A DNA stretch of 64,000 nucleotides from Pseudomonas sp. FeN3W (lineage in GTDB: Bacteria > Pseudomonadota > Gammaproteobacteria > Pseudomonadales > Pseudomonadaceae), in assembly GCA_030263805.2 (NCBI GenBank), contig CP136010.1:2867001-2931000 (forward strand), in the 5' to 3' direction. The translations under genes and the position numbers were made by a program. Shown piece after piece: positions 37,812-45,460 of this stretch. Each line of letters opens with the position of its first letter. The stretch's first letter is position 1. The notes below the pieces were generated by a model. It did no database searches and was not told the origin of the DNA. It saw only the letters and a list, made by a program, of their open reading frames with translations.

Positions 37812-37881
37812 GGGTGTTCCTGTTCGAGTGACGGATTTAGCCCTATGCCCAGCCAGATCGAAGAAGGGGAACTACAGATGC

Positions 37882-37898
37882 GAATATTTTTTATTCGT
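37882..37898. promoter_or_regulatory. AT-rich inverted repeat upstream of the receptor gene
   Basis: CGAATA and TATTCG flank five T residues in the 99-bp gap between fecR and the receptor. It could be an operator or a weak hairpin. Its similarity to a Fur box is poor, so no regulator is assigned. Confidence 0.3.
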
Positions 37899-37910
37899 GT
37901 CCGCAACGAG

Positions 37911-38873
37911 CTACGCGCCACCTCGTGCCGCGGCAGGTTCGAGGCTGACCCACCAGGCCATGCGCCGCTCGATACGCACCGGCAGCGTCGCCGCCAGCGC
38001 ATCCAGCACACGCTCGGTGTCACCGAGGGGAAAGGCGCCGACCACGCGCAGATCGGCGATACGCGGATCGCAACCGAGATAGCCGTGTCGATAGCGCGAC
38101 AGCTCGACGAGAAAATCCTCCAGGCGCTGGTTGTCCGCCAGTAACACGCCGCTCGCCCAGGCCTGATGCTCGGCGCGTGCCGCCGACAGGGGCGCGATAT
38201 GGCGGCGACCGAAATCGGTTTGCTGCCCGGCCGCCACACGGGTGGTGCCGAAACCATCCAGCTGGATATCCACAACGCCGGCGAACACGCTCAGCCGGGT
38301 ATGGCCATCTTCCTGGCGCAGCGAGAAACGCGCGGCCTGCTCGCTGCGCACGCGGCCTTCACGGCTGGTCAGCAGCAACGGCCGCCCGCTTCGACTGAGC
38401 GAGGCATCGACCAGCAGCTCGCCACGGTAAAGGGCCAGCCTGCGCGCGGTCGTGTCATCGGCAATATCCACTGCGGTATCGGTGTTCAGCCAGAGCCGCG
38501 AGCCATCGGCCAGACGCAGATCACGAACTTCACCGACCGCGGTCCGCTCATCGGCCGCCCACTGTCGCCAGGGCAGCGATCCGCCGGCCAGGCTCAGGGC
38601 CGCACCACCACAAAGCACGGATAGCACCTTCAGTGCCTGGCGGCGATTCGATTGGCGGCTGTGCAACATCGCGCCGGCGGTGCGCCCGACGGCATCGTCG
38701 GCCAGCGGCTGGAACTGACCGCTTATGCGCTCGACCTTGGCCCACGCACGGGCATGTTCCGGCTGTTCCAGCCACGCGCTCCAGGCTTGGCGCTCGCCAG
38801 CGCTGGCCGCGCCGGACTGCAACACGGCAAACCACTTCGCCGCTTCCTGCAGCACGCGGTAATCGGTACCCAT
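37911..38873 (-). CDS. FecR-family anti-sigma factor / signal transducer
   Basis: 320 aa. The cytoplasmic N-terminal DUF4880 region (EAAKWFAVLQSG, WLEQPEHARAWAKVE, about 9-50) should bind the sigma factor. One membrane helix follows (about 84-103). The periplasmic FecR domain contains GEVRDLRLADGSRLWLNTDT and VAAGQQTDF, and a C-terminal STN-interacting part ends near 310. It passes the signal from the receptor STN domain to the sigma factor. Its start overlaps the sigma factor stop (TGATG), giving coupled synthesis. Confidence 0.9.
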   Translation of the reverse strand: MGTDYRVLQEAAKWFAVLQSGAASAGERQAWSAWLEQPEHARAWAKVERISGQFQPLADDAVGRTAGAMLHSRQSNRRQALKVLSVLCGGAALSLAGGSLPWRQWAADERTAVGEVRDLRLADGSRLWLNTDTAVDIADDTTARRLALYRGELLVDASLSRSGRPLLLTSREGRVRSEQAARFSLRQEDGHTRLSVFAGVVDIQLDGFGTTRVAAGQQTDFGRRHIAPLSAARAEHQAWASGVLLADNQRLEDFLVELSRYRHGYLGCDPRIADLRVVGAFPLGDTERVLDALAATLPVRIERRMAWWVSLEPAAARGGA

Positions 38874-39388
38874 CAGTCCTCCGCCACCAGCAGCAGGCAA
38901 TGCAGCATGGCCTGAGCCATGTACTTCTTCACCATCCGCTCGGAAACACCGAGTTCGACGGCGATTGCAGCGTAGGTCATGCCCTGCAGCTGCGACATGA
39001 GAAAGGCGCTGCGCACCTTTGACGGCAGCTGAGCCAGCATGGCGTCGACCTGCAGCAAGGTTTCGACGATCAGCGCCTGGGATTCCGGCGACGGTGCAAC
39101 CGGCTCGGGTTGCAGTGCCAGTGCATCGAGATAGGCCTGCTCGATCTGCCGACGCCGCCAATGGTTGATCAACAGGCCCTTGGCGATGGTATGCAGGTAA
39201 GCCCTGGGTTCGCGGATGGCCCTCATGTCCTGATCCTTGGTCATCACCCGCACGAAGGTATCCTGTGCGAGATCGGCGGCCCGCTGATTGCAGCCCAGCT
39301 GGCGCCGCAGCCAGCCGTTCAGCCAGCCGTGATGGTCGGCATAGAGCCGATGCAGCATCTGCTGCCGAACCATACCTTCAGTTGCCAT
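38873..39388 (-). CDS. ECF RNA polymerase sigma factor, FecI type
   Basis: 171 aa. Region 2 is seen in AADLAQDTFVRVM (about 37-49) with the AYLHTIAKGLLINHWRRRQ core-binding stretch (about 66-84). Region 4 is LPSKVRSAFLMSQLQGMTYAAIAVELGVSERMVKKYMAQ (about 121-160). ATG at 39388 is preferred over one 12 nt upstream because GGGAGG is correctly spaced before it. It should direct transcription of the receptor gene when the siderophore is present. A Fur-box-like sequence lies upstream. Confidence 0.9.
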   Translation of the reverse strand: MATEGMVRQQMLHRLYADHHGWLNGWLRRQLGCNQRAADLAQDTFVRVMTKDQDMRAIREPRAYLHTIAKGLLINHWRRRQIEQAYLDALALQPEPVAPSPESQALIVETLLQVDAMLAQLPSKVRSAFLMSQLQGMTYAAIAVELGVSERMVKKYMAQAMLHCLLLVAED

Positions 39389-39413
39389 GCGGCCTCCCAT
39401 GAGCGCTGCAGGC

Positions 39414-39432
39414 GCTAATGCTAACGCTTCTC
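39414..39432 (-). promoter_or_regulatory. Candidate Fur box upstream of the FecI-type sigma gene
   Basis: On the minus strand GAGAAGCGTTAGCATTAGC agrees with the 19-bp Fur consensus at 12 positions and is best in the right half (CATTA-C). It lies 25 bp before the sigma start. Control by iron through Fur is usual for such genes, but this match alone is modest. Confidence 0.45.
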
Positions 39433-39552
39433 AACAACATAAATCCATCGGCAATCGCTGTCGCGTTCTTTGCTGTCCGCTGCCCGTTCGGGCACGGTGC
39501 GGAAAAGCTCGACTAGGCTGAAGGAACAAAACCCATCTCCGGAGCCACGCTC

Positions 39553-40080
39553 ATGACCCAACTGCCACGTCTGGCCGCTTTCGCGCTTCTCTCCCTGACG
39601 CTGATGCCCGCCCATGCGCAGCAGATCCTGCCGGGCCTCTGGGAATTCAGCAGCGGCGATATACAGGTGGACGGCCAACAGATGCCGGGCATGGACGCGA
39701 TGCTGGCGCAGATGGAGAACCTGCCCGCCGATCAACGCCGGATGATGGAGGAAATGCTGGCCGCGCAAGGCGTCAAGCTTGGCGGCAAGGGTGTGCAGAT
39801 CTGTCTGAGCAAGGCCCAGGTGGAGTCCGATGAATTGCCCTTTCAGGATGATCCGGCCTGTACCCAGGAGATCACCGAGCGTGGCGACAAGCTGTGGAAA
39901 TTCCGTTTCGAGTGCCCTGATGCGCGAGGTCAGGGTGAGACGCGCTTCATTAGCGACAAGGAATTCGTCAGCACCGTGGAGAGCCAATACCGCCAGGGCA
40001 CTGAAACCGGAACGTCACGAATCGAATCCCACGCGCGCTGGATAGCGGACGATTGCGGCGCATTGAAACCGGCTCGGTAG
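39553..40080 (+). CDS. DUF3617 family secreted protein
   Basis: 175 aa. A signal peptide (AAFALLSLTLMPAHAQQ) is followed by the DUF3617 opening ILPGLWEFSSGDIQVDGQQMPG. A Met-rich helix (MDAMLAQMENLPADQRRMMEEMLAAQG) follows, and Cys-containing strands (QICLSKAQ, DDPACTQEI, FECPD, DDCG) probably form two disulfides. It is predicted periplasmic; function is unknown. CGGAG precedes the ATG. The end is 61 bp from a convergent gene, with a parS-like site between. Confidence 0.75.
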   Translation: MTQLPRLAAFALLSLTLMPAHAQQILPGLWEFSSGDIQVDGQQMPGMDAMLAQMENLPADQRRMMEEMLAAQGVKLGGKGVQICLSKAQVESDELPFQDDPACTQEITERGDKLWKFRFECPDARGQGETRFISDKEFVSTVESQYRQGTETGTSRIESHARWIADDCGALKPAR

Positions 40081-40104
40081 AAGGCAACCGGGAAATCCAG
40101 CCGA

Positions 40105-40120
40105 GGTTCCACGTGAAACC
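40105..40120. promoter_or_regulatory. parS: parS-like centromere site for ParB
   Basis: GGTTCCACGTGAAACC contains GTTCCACGTGAAAC. Its left half is the pseudomonad form (GTTCCACG) and its right half the Bacillus form (CGTGAAAC); both fit the general parS pattern GTTYCACGTGRAAC. It lies in a 61-bp gap between convergent genes, about 20 kb from parAB. By a rough count, an exact match to that pattern should occur by chance about once in 1000 such windows. Confidence 0.75.
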
Positions 40121-40141
40121 CCTATGGCTGCTGGGCTGGCG

Positions 40142-40504
40142 TCAGTTCTTCTCCCAGCGGCCCTGGTTGTTCTGTTCGCAGGCGGGCTGGAGAAAGCGCG
40201 CATCACTGGCGATGCCGTAATAGTGGATGTCCTGCCGGTACGGCATGTTCGACACCTGCGCGTTGCGGCAGACACCGAAGGCACCGTCCGGGCAGTGGTC
40301 GACGAACTCGACTTCGACCTCGTGATCCTTCAGCTGCGGCTGACAGAAACCGGTGCGGAACAGCTCTGCGGGGATGTTGATGTTCGCCTGACAAAGCTTC
40401 ACTGCCACGCGGTCGTCGTGGCTGTTAATGACGCACGCTTCGGCCATCACGTCGCCAGCGACGAGCAGGCCGCACAGGACTGTCAGCAAGAACGGTAGCC
40501 GCAC
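40142..40504 (-). CDS. Hypothetical secreted Cys-rich protein
   Basis: 120 aa from a GTG start with an AGAGGTG ribosome site. A signal peptide (VRLPFLLTVLCGLLVAGDVMAEA) precedes a mature part of about 95 residues. The mature part has six Cys (EACVIN, KLCQAN, GFCQPQ, DHCPDG, GVCRN, PACEQ) that could form three disulfides. No family is recognised. It is probably periplasmic. The gene is divergent from the COG0523 GTPase. Confidence 0.65.
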   Translation of the reverse strand: MRLPFLLTVLCGLLVAGDVMAEACVINSHDDRVAVKLCQANINIPAELFRTGFCQPQLKDHEVEVEFVDHCPDGAFGVCRNAQVSNMPYRQDIHYYGIASDARFLQPACEQNNQGRWEKN

Positions 40505-40592
40505 GATTTCACCTCTCCGAGAACCGCCGGCGACTTTAGCATGAGCCACTGCCCCCTTTCAGACCCAGCGCAAAGTGCGCAACATAGCCGCC

Positions 40593-41561
40593 ATGCTCGA
40601 ACATATTCCGACCCATGTCATCGGCGGCCCGCTGGGCGCCGGCAAAACCAGCCTGATCCGCCATCTGCTCGATCAGAAGCCCGCCGACGAACGCTGGGCC
40701 GTACTGATCAACGAGTTCGGCCAGATCGGCCTGGACGCCGCATTGCTGACGACCGAAACAGACGATATCAGTCTGGCGGAGATCCCCGGCGGCTGTCTGT
40801 GCTGCGTCAACGGCGTGCCGTTCCAGGTCGGCCTGGCGCGCCTGCTACGCCAGGCAAAACCAGACCGCTTGCTGATCGAGCCCTCCGGCCTGGGTCATCC
40901 AGCGGAACTGCTGCGCCAGCTCGGCCAGCCGCCATGGCAGAGCGTGCTGAGCATCCAGCCGAGCGTGCTGGTGCTGGATGCCGGCGCCCTCAGCCGCGGC
41001 GAAGCCCTGCCTGACAGCCACCAGCAGGCCCTGGCGCAAGCCGGTCTGCTGTTGATGAACAAGAGTGAATCACTGGATGCACCCGGCCGAACACGACTGG
41101 CCGAGCAACTGCCCGAGCAAACACTTTACTGGACCACACAAGGCCAGCTGCCCCTGGAACGTCTTCCCGGTATCGGTGCATGCGCCAGTGAATCAGCACG
41201 CGCGCCCACCCTGCCCAGCGGTTCGGCGGCGCTGGCGCAGGTGTGGCTCGATCCGCGCCAGCCGATCTGCCAGGCTCAGACGACAGCGGAGCACTGGAGC
41301 ATCGGCTGGCGCTGGCATCCGAGCCAGCGTTTCGATCTCGACCAGCTCTCGCAATGGCTGGCGCGTTGGCCCTGGCGTCGCGCCAAGCTGGTGGCCCACG
41401 GCCGCAGCGGCTGGCAATCGGCCAATGCACTGGATGGTCAGGCGCTGGTCTTCAGGAGCAGCGAGTGGCGGCGGGATTCGAGGATAGAGTTGATCTTCAG
41501 CGAGCCGCAGGCGCAGGCGGAACTGCAACAGGGCATGACCGAGTGCCGCATAGACGACTGA
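40593..41561 (+). CDS. COG0523 (CobW/YjiA-type) GTP-binding metallochaperone
   Basis: 322 aa G3E-family GTPase. The P-loop GGPLGAGKTS (about 10), the metal site GGCLCCVNG (CxCC, about 66) and the switch stretch EPSGLGHPAE (about 94) are all clear. A guanine-specificity NKSES motif (about 156) and a CobW C-terminal domain follow. Family members handle zinc, cobalt or nickel, and some are Zur-regulated. I see no Zur box in the short promoter region here. ATG at 40593 is preferred over a GTG 18 nt upstream by family N-terminus. Confidence 0.85.
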   Translation: MLEHIPTHVIGGPLGAGKTSLIRHLLDQKPADERWAVLINEFGQIGLDAALLTTETDDISLAEIPGGCLCCVNGVPFQVGLARLLRQAKPDRLLIEPSGLGHPAELLRQLGQPPWQSVLSIQPSVLVLDAGALSRGEALPDSHQQALAQAGLLLMNKSESLDAPGRTRLAEQLPEQTLYWTTQGQLPLERLPGIGACASESARAPTLPSGSAALAQVWLDPRQPICQAQTTAEHWSIGWRWHPSQRFDLDQLSQWLARWPWRRAKLVAHGRSGWQSANALDGQALVFRSSEWRRDSRIELIFSEPQAQAELQQGMTECRIDD

Positions 41562-41565
41562 CCCA

Positions 41566-41940
41566 TCAATCGCGGGGGCGACGCCAGTCGTCCAGTTGAA
41601 TCACCCGCCCCGGCTCGTCTGCGGGCTGGAACGGATGCGCCGCCAGTTCGATACGGCCGACTTGGGCGCCGAACATGACGATGGTGCCGGGGTGCCGCTG
41701 CTCACCGGTGACCGTGAACTCGAACCCGTAGATGCGGGCAAGCCGGCGCTGGCCGCGTGCATCCGGCAACAGGGTCAGCTTGCGAAACGCCACATTACCG
41801 TCGAGCAGTTCCACATCGAGCTTCTGGCAGTGCCGCCGCACCGCCTGCAGGGCACGCTCGCGAATGCCATGGGAATGCCAAAGCCAGGCGCCCGCGCCAG
41901 CCAGCAGCATGAACAGGAAGAGGTTGCTCAGAGTCAGCAT
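41566..41940 (-). CDS. DUF3301 domain-containing protein
   Basis: 124 aa. One N-terminal membrane helix (LTLSNLFLFMLLAGAGAWLW) is followed by HSHGIRERALQAVRRHCQKLDVELLDGNV and a beta-rich cytoplasmic part (RIYGFEFTVTGEQRHPGTIVMFG). This is the DUF3301 pattern. It ends 4 bp from the convergent GTPase gene, an arrangement I recall in other pseudomonads. Function is unknown. Confidence 0.78.
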   Translation of the reverse strand: MLTLSNLFLFMLLAGAGAWLWHSHGIRERALQAVRRHCQKLDVELLDGNVAFRKLTLLPDARGQRRLARIYGFEFTVTGEQRHPGTIVMFGAQVGRIELAAHPFQPADEPGRVIQLDDWRRPRD

Positions 41941-42022
41941 GAAGTATTGGAAAGTGGCTGGCGGGTGCACAGCTTAACAGGCCGCCACGGCGCCGCCGTG
42001 TGGACAGCGTCGTACATCCGCT

Positions 42023-42430
42023 TCAGCTTTCCAGCCAGACGTCGCGTGCCCAGTGCCAGACCGTCTCCCAGGTTTCCTGGGTCAGCTCGCAGTCATCGCC
42101 GTCCCACAGGGTTACTTCGCCTTCCAGGTCGACCACATAGTAGTCACGCCCGTCCTGGCAGATCGGAATCAGATCGCGTGGCACGCCAGCATCCCAGGCA
42201 TTGGCGGCGACTTCCGGCAGGTAGGTGTGCGACTGCGGATCGGTGGCGGTGACCGGCTCCAGGCGCCCGTAGATCACATCGCTGACCTGGAGCAGGAACT
42301 CGCGCAGGCCGAACGGCAGGTTGATCAACAGCTGTTCCTCGATCTCCACCAGCAGATCGTCGTCGGGCAGTTCCAGCGGCACCGGCACCGGCTCGTTGAG
42401 CTCGCGCAGCTGTTCGATGACTTCTTCCAT
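42023..42430 (-). CDS. SMI1/KNR4 (SUKH) family protein
   Basis: 135 aa cytoplasmic, acidic protein. The start MEEVIEQLRELNEPVPVPLELPDDDLLVEIEEQL is followed by LPFGLREFLLQVSDVIYG, the LPxxhxxFL core of the SUKH fold. A Trp-rich end (WETVWHWARDVWLES) closes it. A GGAGGTGGAT ribosome site precedes the ATG. SUKH proteins are often toxin immunity factors, but no toxin gene is nearby and this looks like a housekeeping member. Confidence 0.75.
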   Translation of the reverse strand: MEEVIEQLRELNEPVPVPLELPDDDLLVEIEEQLLINLPFGLREFLLQVSDVIYGRLEPVTATDPQSHTYLPEVAANAWDAGVPRDLIPICQDGRDYYVVDLEGEVTLWDGDDCELTQETWETVWHWARDVWLES

Positions 42431-42656
42431 ATCCACCTCCTGTCGTATGCCCCCAGGCAAGGTCCCGTTTATACAGTCCGCCGGATTGGCGAGCCAGTGC
42501 TGTCGCGTTAAAGTGCATGGCCTAGCGAATCATTCGATTAAGTCATTCACGGCGACTCGCCCGACTCAATCCGCACAATTGCAGACATTAGGTAGCAATT
42601 TGCATTGGTGCCTGCCAGCCGCATCTGGTCCACTCGGACCTGAACAAGGACACACA

Positions 42657-44927
42657 ATGACCACTACCGAAGCCCAGGAATTGCTCCAGGCCATTGACCG
42701 ATGCGCCAACGAGCCGATCCACATCCCCGGTAGCATCCAGCCTCACGGTTTCCTGCTGGTGGTCAGCGAGCCCGAGCTGCGCGTGCAGCAGGTCAGTGAA
42801 AACGTTCAGCACTGGCTCGGAATCGACGCCCGCTCGCTGCTCGGCCAGCCACTGTCGAACCTGCTGCCCACCGCACGCATCGAAGCCGGTCTAACGGCTC
42901 TGAGCGAAGACGACCACAACCCCTTCCATCTGAGCGATGTGAGCATCGGTCTCACCGGTGTCGCCGGCCAGGCGTTCGCCCTGCTCGGCCATCGCCATCG
43001 CGGGCAGCTGATCCTCGAATTCGAACGCGCGGAAACCTCCGGCCAGGCCTACGACACCCTCTACCCGCTGATGCGCACCTTCGTCGCCCAGCTGCAGGAC
43101 AGCCGCGAGCTCGAAGCGCTCTGCCAACTGGCGGTTCGGGAGGTCAAGCGCATCGCCGGCTTCGGCCGCGTCAAGGCTTATCGCTTCGATGCCGACGACA
43201 ACGGCGTGGTACTGGCAGAGGTCGCCGACCCCGGCTATCCGAGCTATCTCGGACTGTGTTTCCCGGCCGCCGACATCCCACAGCAAGCGCGCCGGCTGTA
43301 TCGCGAGAACCTGATCCGGGTGATTCAGGACGCCAACTACCAACCCTCGCCGCTGGTGCCGGCGCTCAATCCGGACTCCGGCGCACCGCTGGACCTGAGC
43401 TTCGCCGCATTGCGCAGCGTTTCCCCGGTGCATCTGCAGTACATGCGCAACATGGGCACGCTGGCATCGATGTCGATCTCCATCGTCATCCGCGACCGCC
43501 TCTGGGGACTGATTTCCTGCCACGATGCCGAACCACGAGCGGTCACTTACCAGACGCGCACTGCCTGCGAGCTGCTCGGCCGCATCCTCTCGCTGCAGAT
43601 CGAGGCGCGGGAAAGCGAGATTCTCGCGCAACGCAAGCTGGAACTGCGTCACCAGATCGTCCACCTGCTCGCGGCGATGGCCGATCGCGACAGCGTGGTC
43701 GAGGGTTTTCGTAACCTCCCCGAGGTGGTGCTGGGATTCGCCGGCGCCAGCGGCGCGGCGATCATCTCCGCGGACAAGTGCGAGACCGTCGGCGACACAC
43801 CGGATCATGAGCAGCTCCTGCAGCTGGCGCAGTGGCTGGGTGAACGGCGCGACGAGCTGGTCTTTTACAGTGACTGCATCAGCCGCGACATTCCCGACAT
43901 GCCGGTGCTCGCCAAGCACTGCGCCGGGGTCATGGCCATCTCCATCTCGCGCCTGCACGCGCACTATCTGATCTGGTTTCGCCACGAACAGATCAAGACC
44001 GTCAACTGGGCCGGGCAGCCGGAAAAGCAGATCGACCGTCAGAGCGGCGCGCTCAGTCCGCGGCACAGCTTCGAACGATGGCAGGAAACCCTGCGCGGTT
44101 ATGCTCAGCCCTGGGATCAGGTGGTGATCGAAGGCGCGCTGGAATTGCGCAACGCGGTACTCGGCATCGTCTTGCGTAAAGCCGAGGAGATGGCCCAGCT
44201 GGCCGGCGAGCTGCGCGCCAGCAACAAGGAGCTGGAGGCCTTCTCCTACAGCGTTTCCCACGACCTGCGCGCGCCGCTGCGGCATATCGCCGGCTACACC
44301 GAGCTGCTCAGCGAGATGGAAAGCAAGCAGCTGAGCGAACGCGGGATTCGCTTTCTCGACAACATCGCCGACGCTGCACGCTTTGCCGGCACGCTGGTGG
44401 ACAACCTGCTGAGCTTCTCGCAGATGGGCCGTTCGGCATTGCGGCTGTCGGATGTCGACCTCGGTGCGCTGGTCGCCTCGATCCGCGAAGAGCTGGCCCC
44501 CGACTGCGAAGATCGCCAGATCGAATGGCACCTGTTGCCGATGCCGATCGTCGTCGCCGATGCCGCCTTCATTCATATGGTGCTGCGCAACCTGATCGAC
44601 AACGCGGTCAAGTACAGCCGCACCCGTGAGGTGGCCGTCATCGAAGTGGGCGCCGAGCAGCGCGCCGGCGAGGTGGTGATCTACGTGCGTGACAACGGCG
44701 TCGGCTTCGACATGCAGTACTCGAGCAAGCTGTTCGGCGTGTTCCAGCGCTTGCACCGTATGGAGGAATTCGAAGGCACCGGCATCGGCCTGGCGAGCGT
44801 GCGCCGCATCATCGAGCGCCACGATGGCCAGGTCTGGGCCGAAGGCCAGCTGGACAAGGGCGCCACGTTCTACTTCTCACTCCCCAAACTGTCCTACACA
44901 TCGCCCCTCCTGGACCGAGACATCTGA
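42657..44927 (+). CDS. bphP: Bacteriophytochrome histidine kinase
   Basis: 756 aa red/far-red photoreceptor. The biliverdin-attaching Cys is Cys16 in DRCANEPIHIPGSIQPHG. A PAS domain (about 20-120) is followed by a GAF domain (about 140-305) with the PAADIPQQARRLY chromophore motif and MSISIVIRDRLWGLISCHD. The PHY domain covers about 320-500. HisKA has the phospho-acceptor His535 in SVSHDLRAPLRHI, and HATPase_c runs about 640-750 (NLIDNAVKYS, DNGVGFD, GTGIGLASV). No receiver domain is attached. The stop overlaps the next gene (TGATG), a response regulator likely to be its partner. Confidence 0.93.
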   Translation: MTTTEAQELLQAIDRCANEPIHIPGSIQPHGFLLVVSEPELRVQQVSENVQHWLGIDARSLLGQPLSNLLPTARIEAGLTALSEDDHNPFHLSDVSIGLTGVAGQAFALLGHRHRGQLILEFERAETSGQAYDTLYPLMRTFVAQLQDSRELEALCQLAVREVKRIAGFGRVKAYRFDADDNGVVLAEVADPGYPSYLGLCFPAADIPQQARRLYRENLIRVIQDANYQPSPLVPALNPDSGAPLDLSFAALRSVSPVHLQYMRNMGTLASMSISIVIRDRLWGLISCHDAEPRAVTYQTRTACELLGRILSLQIEARESEILAQRKLELRHQIVHLLAAMADRDSVVEGFRNLPEVVLGFAGASGAAIISADKCETVGDTPDHEQLLQLAQWLGERRDELVFYSDCISRDIPDMPVLAKHCAGVMAISISRLHAHYLIWFRHEQIKTVNWAGQPEKQIDRQSGALSPRHSFERWQETLRGYAQPWDQVVIEGALELRNAVLGIVLRKAEEMAQLAGELRASNKELEAFSYSVSHDLRAPLRHIAGYTELLSEMESKQLSERGIRFLDNIADAARFAGTLVDNLLSFSQMGRSALRLSDVDLGALVASIREELAPDCEDRQIEWHLLPMPIVVADAAFIHMVLRNLIDNAVKYSRTREVAVIEVGAEQRAGEVVIYVRDNGVGFDMQYSSKLFGVFQRLHRMEEFEGTGIGLASVRRIIERHDGQVWAEGQLDKGATFYFSLPKLSYTSPLLDRDI

Positions 44928-45400
44928 TGCTCAAACCGATACTGCTGGTCGAAGACAATCCCCACGACCTGGAACTCACGCTGATCGCGCTGGAGCGCAG
45001 CCAGCTGGCCAATGAAGTGGTGATCATGCGTGACGGTGCCGAGGCGCTGAGCTATCTGCAGCGCACCGGCGCCTACGCCGATCGCGCCGATGGCAATCCG
45101 GCAGTGCTGCTGCTGGACCTGAAACTGCCCAAGGTCGACGGCCTGGAAGTGCTCAAGACCGTACGTGAGACCGCCGAGTTGCGCAGCATTCCGGTGGTCA
45201 TGCTGACCTCCTCGCGGGAGGAACCCGACCTGATGAAAGCCTACGAGCTCGGGGTGAACGCTTACGTCGTCAAACCGGTCGAATTCAAAGATTTTGTCGC
45301 CGCAATCTCCGACCTCGGCATCTTCTGGGCCGTGCTCAACGAGCCGCCACCCGGTTCGCTGCGACTCAAACGCGCGCGCAACAAAGACGAAAAGAACTGA
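44927..45400 (+). CDS. Stand-alone response regulator (Rcp1-like receiver)
   Basis: 157 aa single receiver domain without an output domain. Acidic pocket residues lie in LVEDNPHDLE (about 6-15), the phosphorylation site is Asp64 in LLLDLKLPKVDG, Thr/Ser is in VMLTSSREEPD (about 95) and Lys is in YVVKPVEF (about 117). Phytochrome kinases are commonly paired with such CheY/Rcp1-like regulators. It starts within the bphP stop codon, so the pair should be made together. Output is probably by protein interaction, perhaps with the hybrid kinase downstream. Confidence 0.9.
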   Translation: MLKPILLVEDNPHDLELTLIALERSQLANEVVIMRDGAEALSYLQRTGAYADRADGNPAVLLLDLKLPKVDGLEVLKTVRETAELRSIPVVMLTSSREEPDLMKAYELGVNAYVVKPVEFKDFVAAISDLGIFWAVLNEPPPGSLRLKRARNKDEKN

Positions 45401-45460
45401 ACGAGCATTGCCAGCCCGCGCCTGGCGTGCCGTTTCAATGATTCGTGCTTCCTCGACAGG

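Noticed and set aside
40505..40592. Zur box upstream of the COG0523 GTPase
   Set aside because: Some homologues are Zur-controlled, but the 88-bp gap here has no ATAAC/GTTAT pair at the right spacing.
42023..42430. SUKH protein as part of a toxin-immunity locus
   Set aside because: No toxin, secretion or polymorphic effector gene is nearby, and the gene sits alone with a normal promoter gap. It is kept as an ordinary conserved protein.
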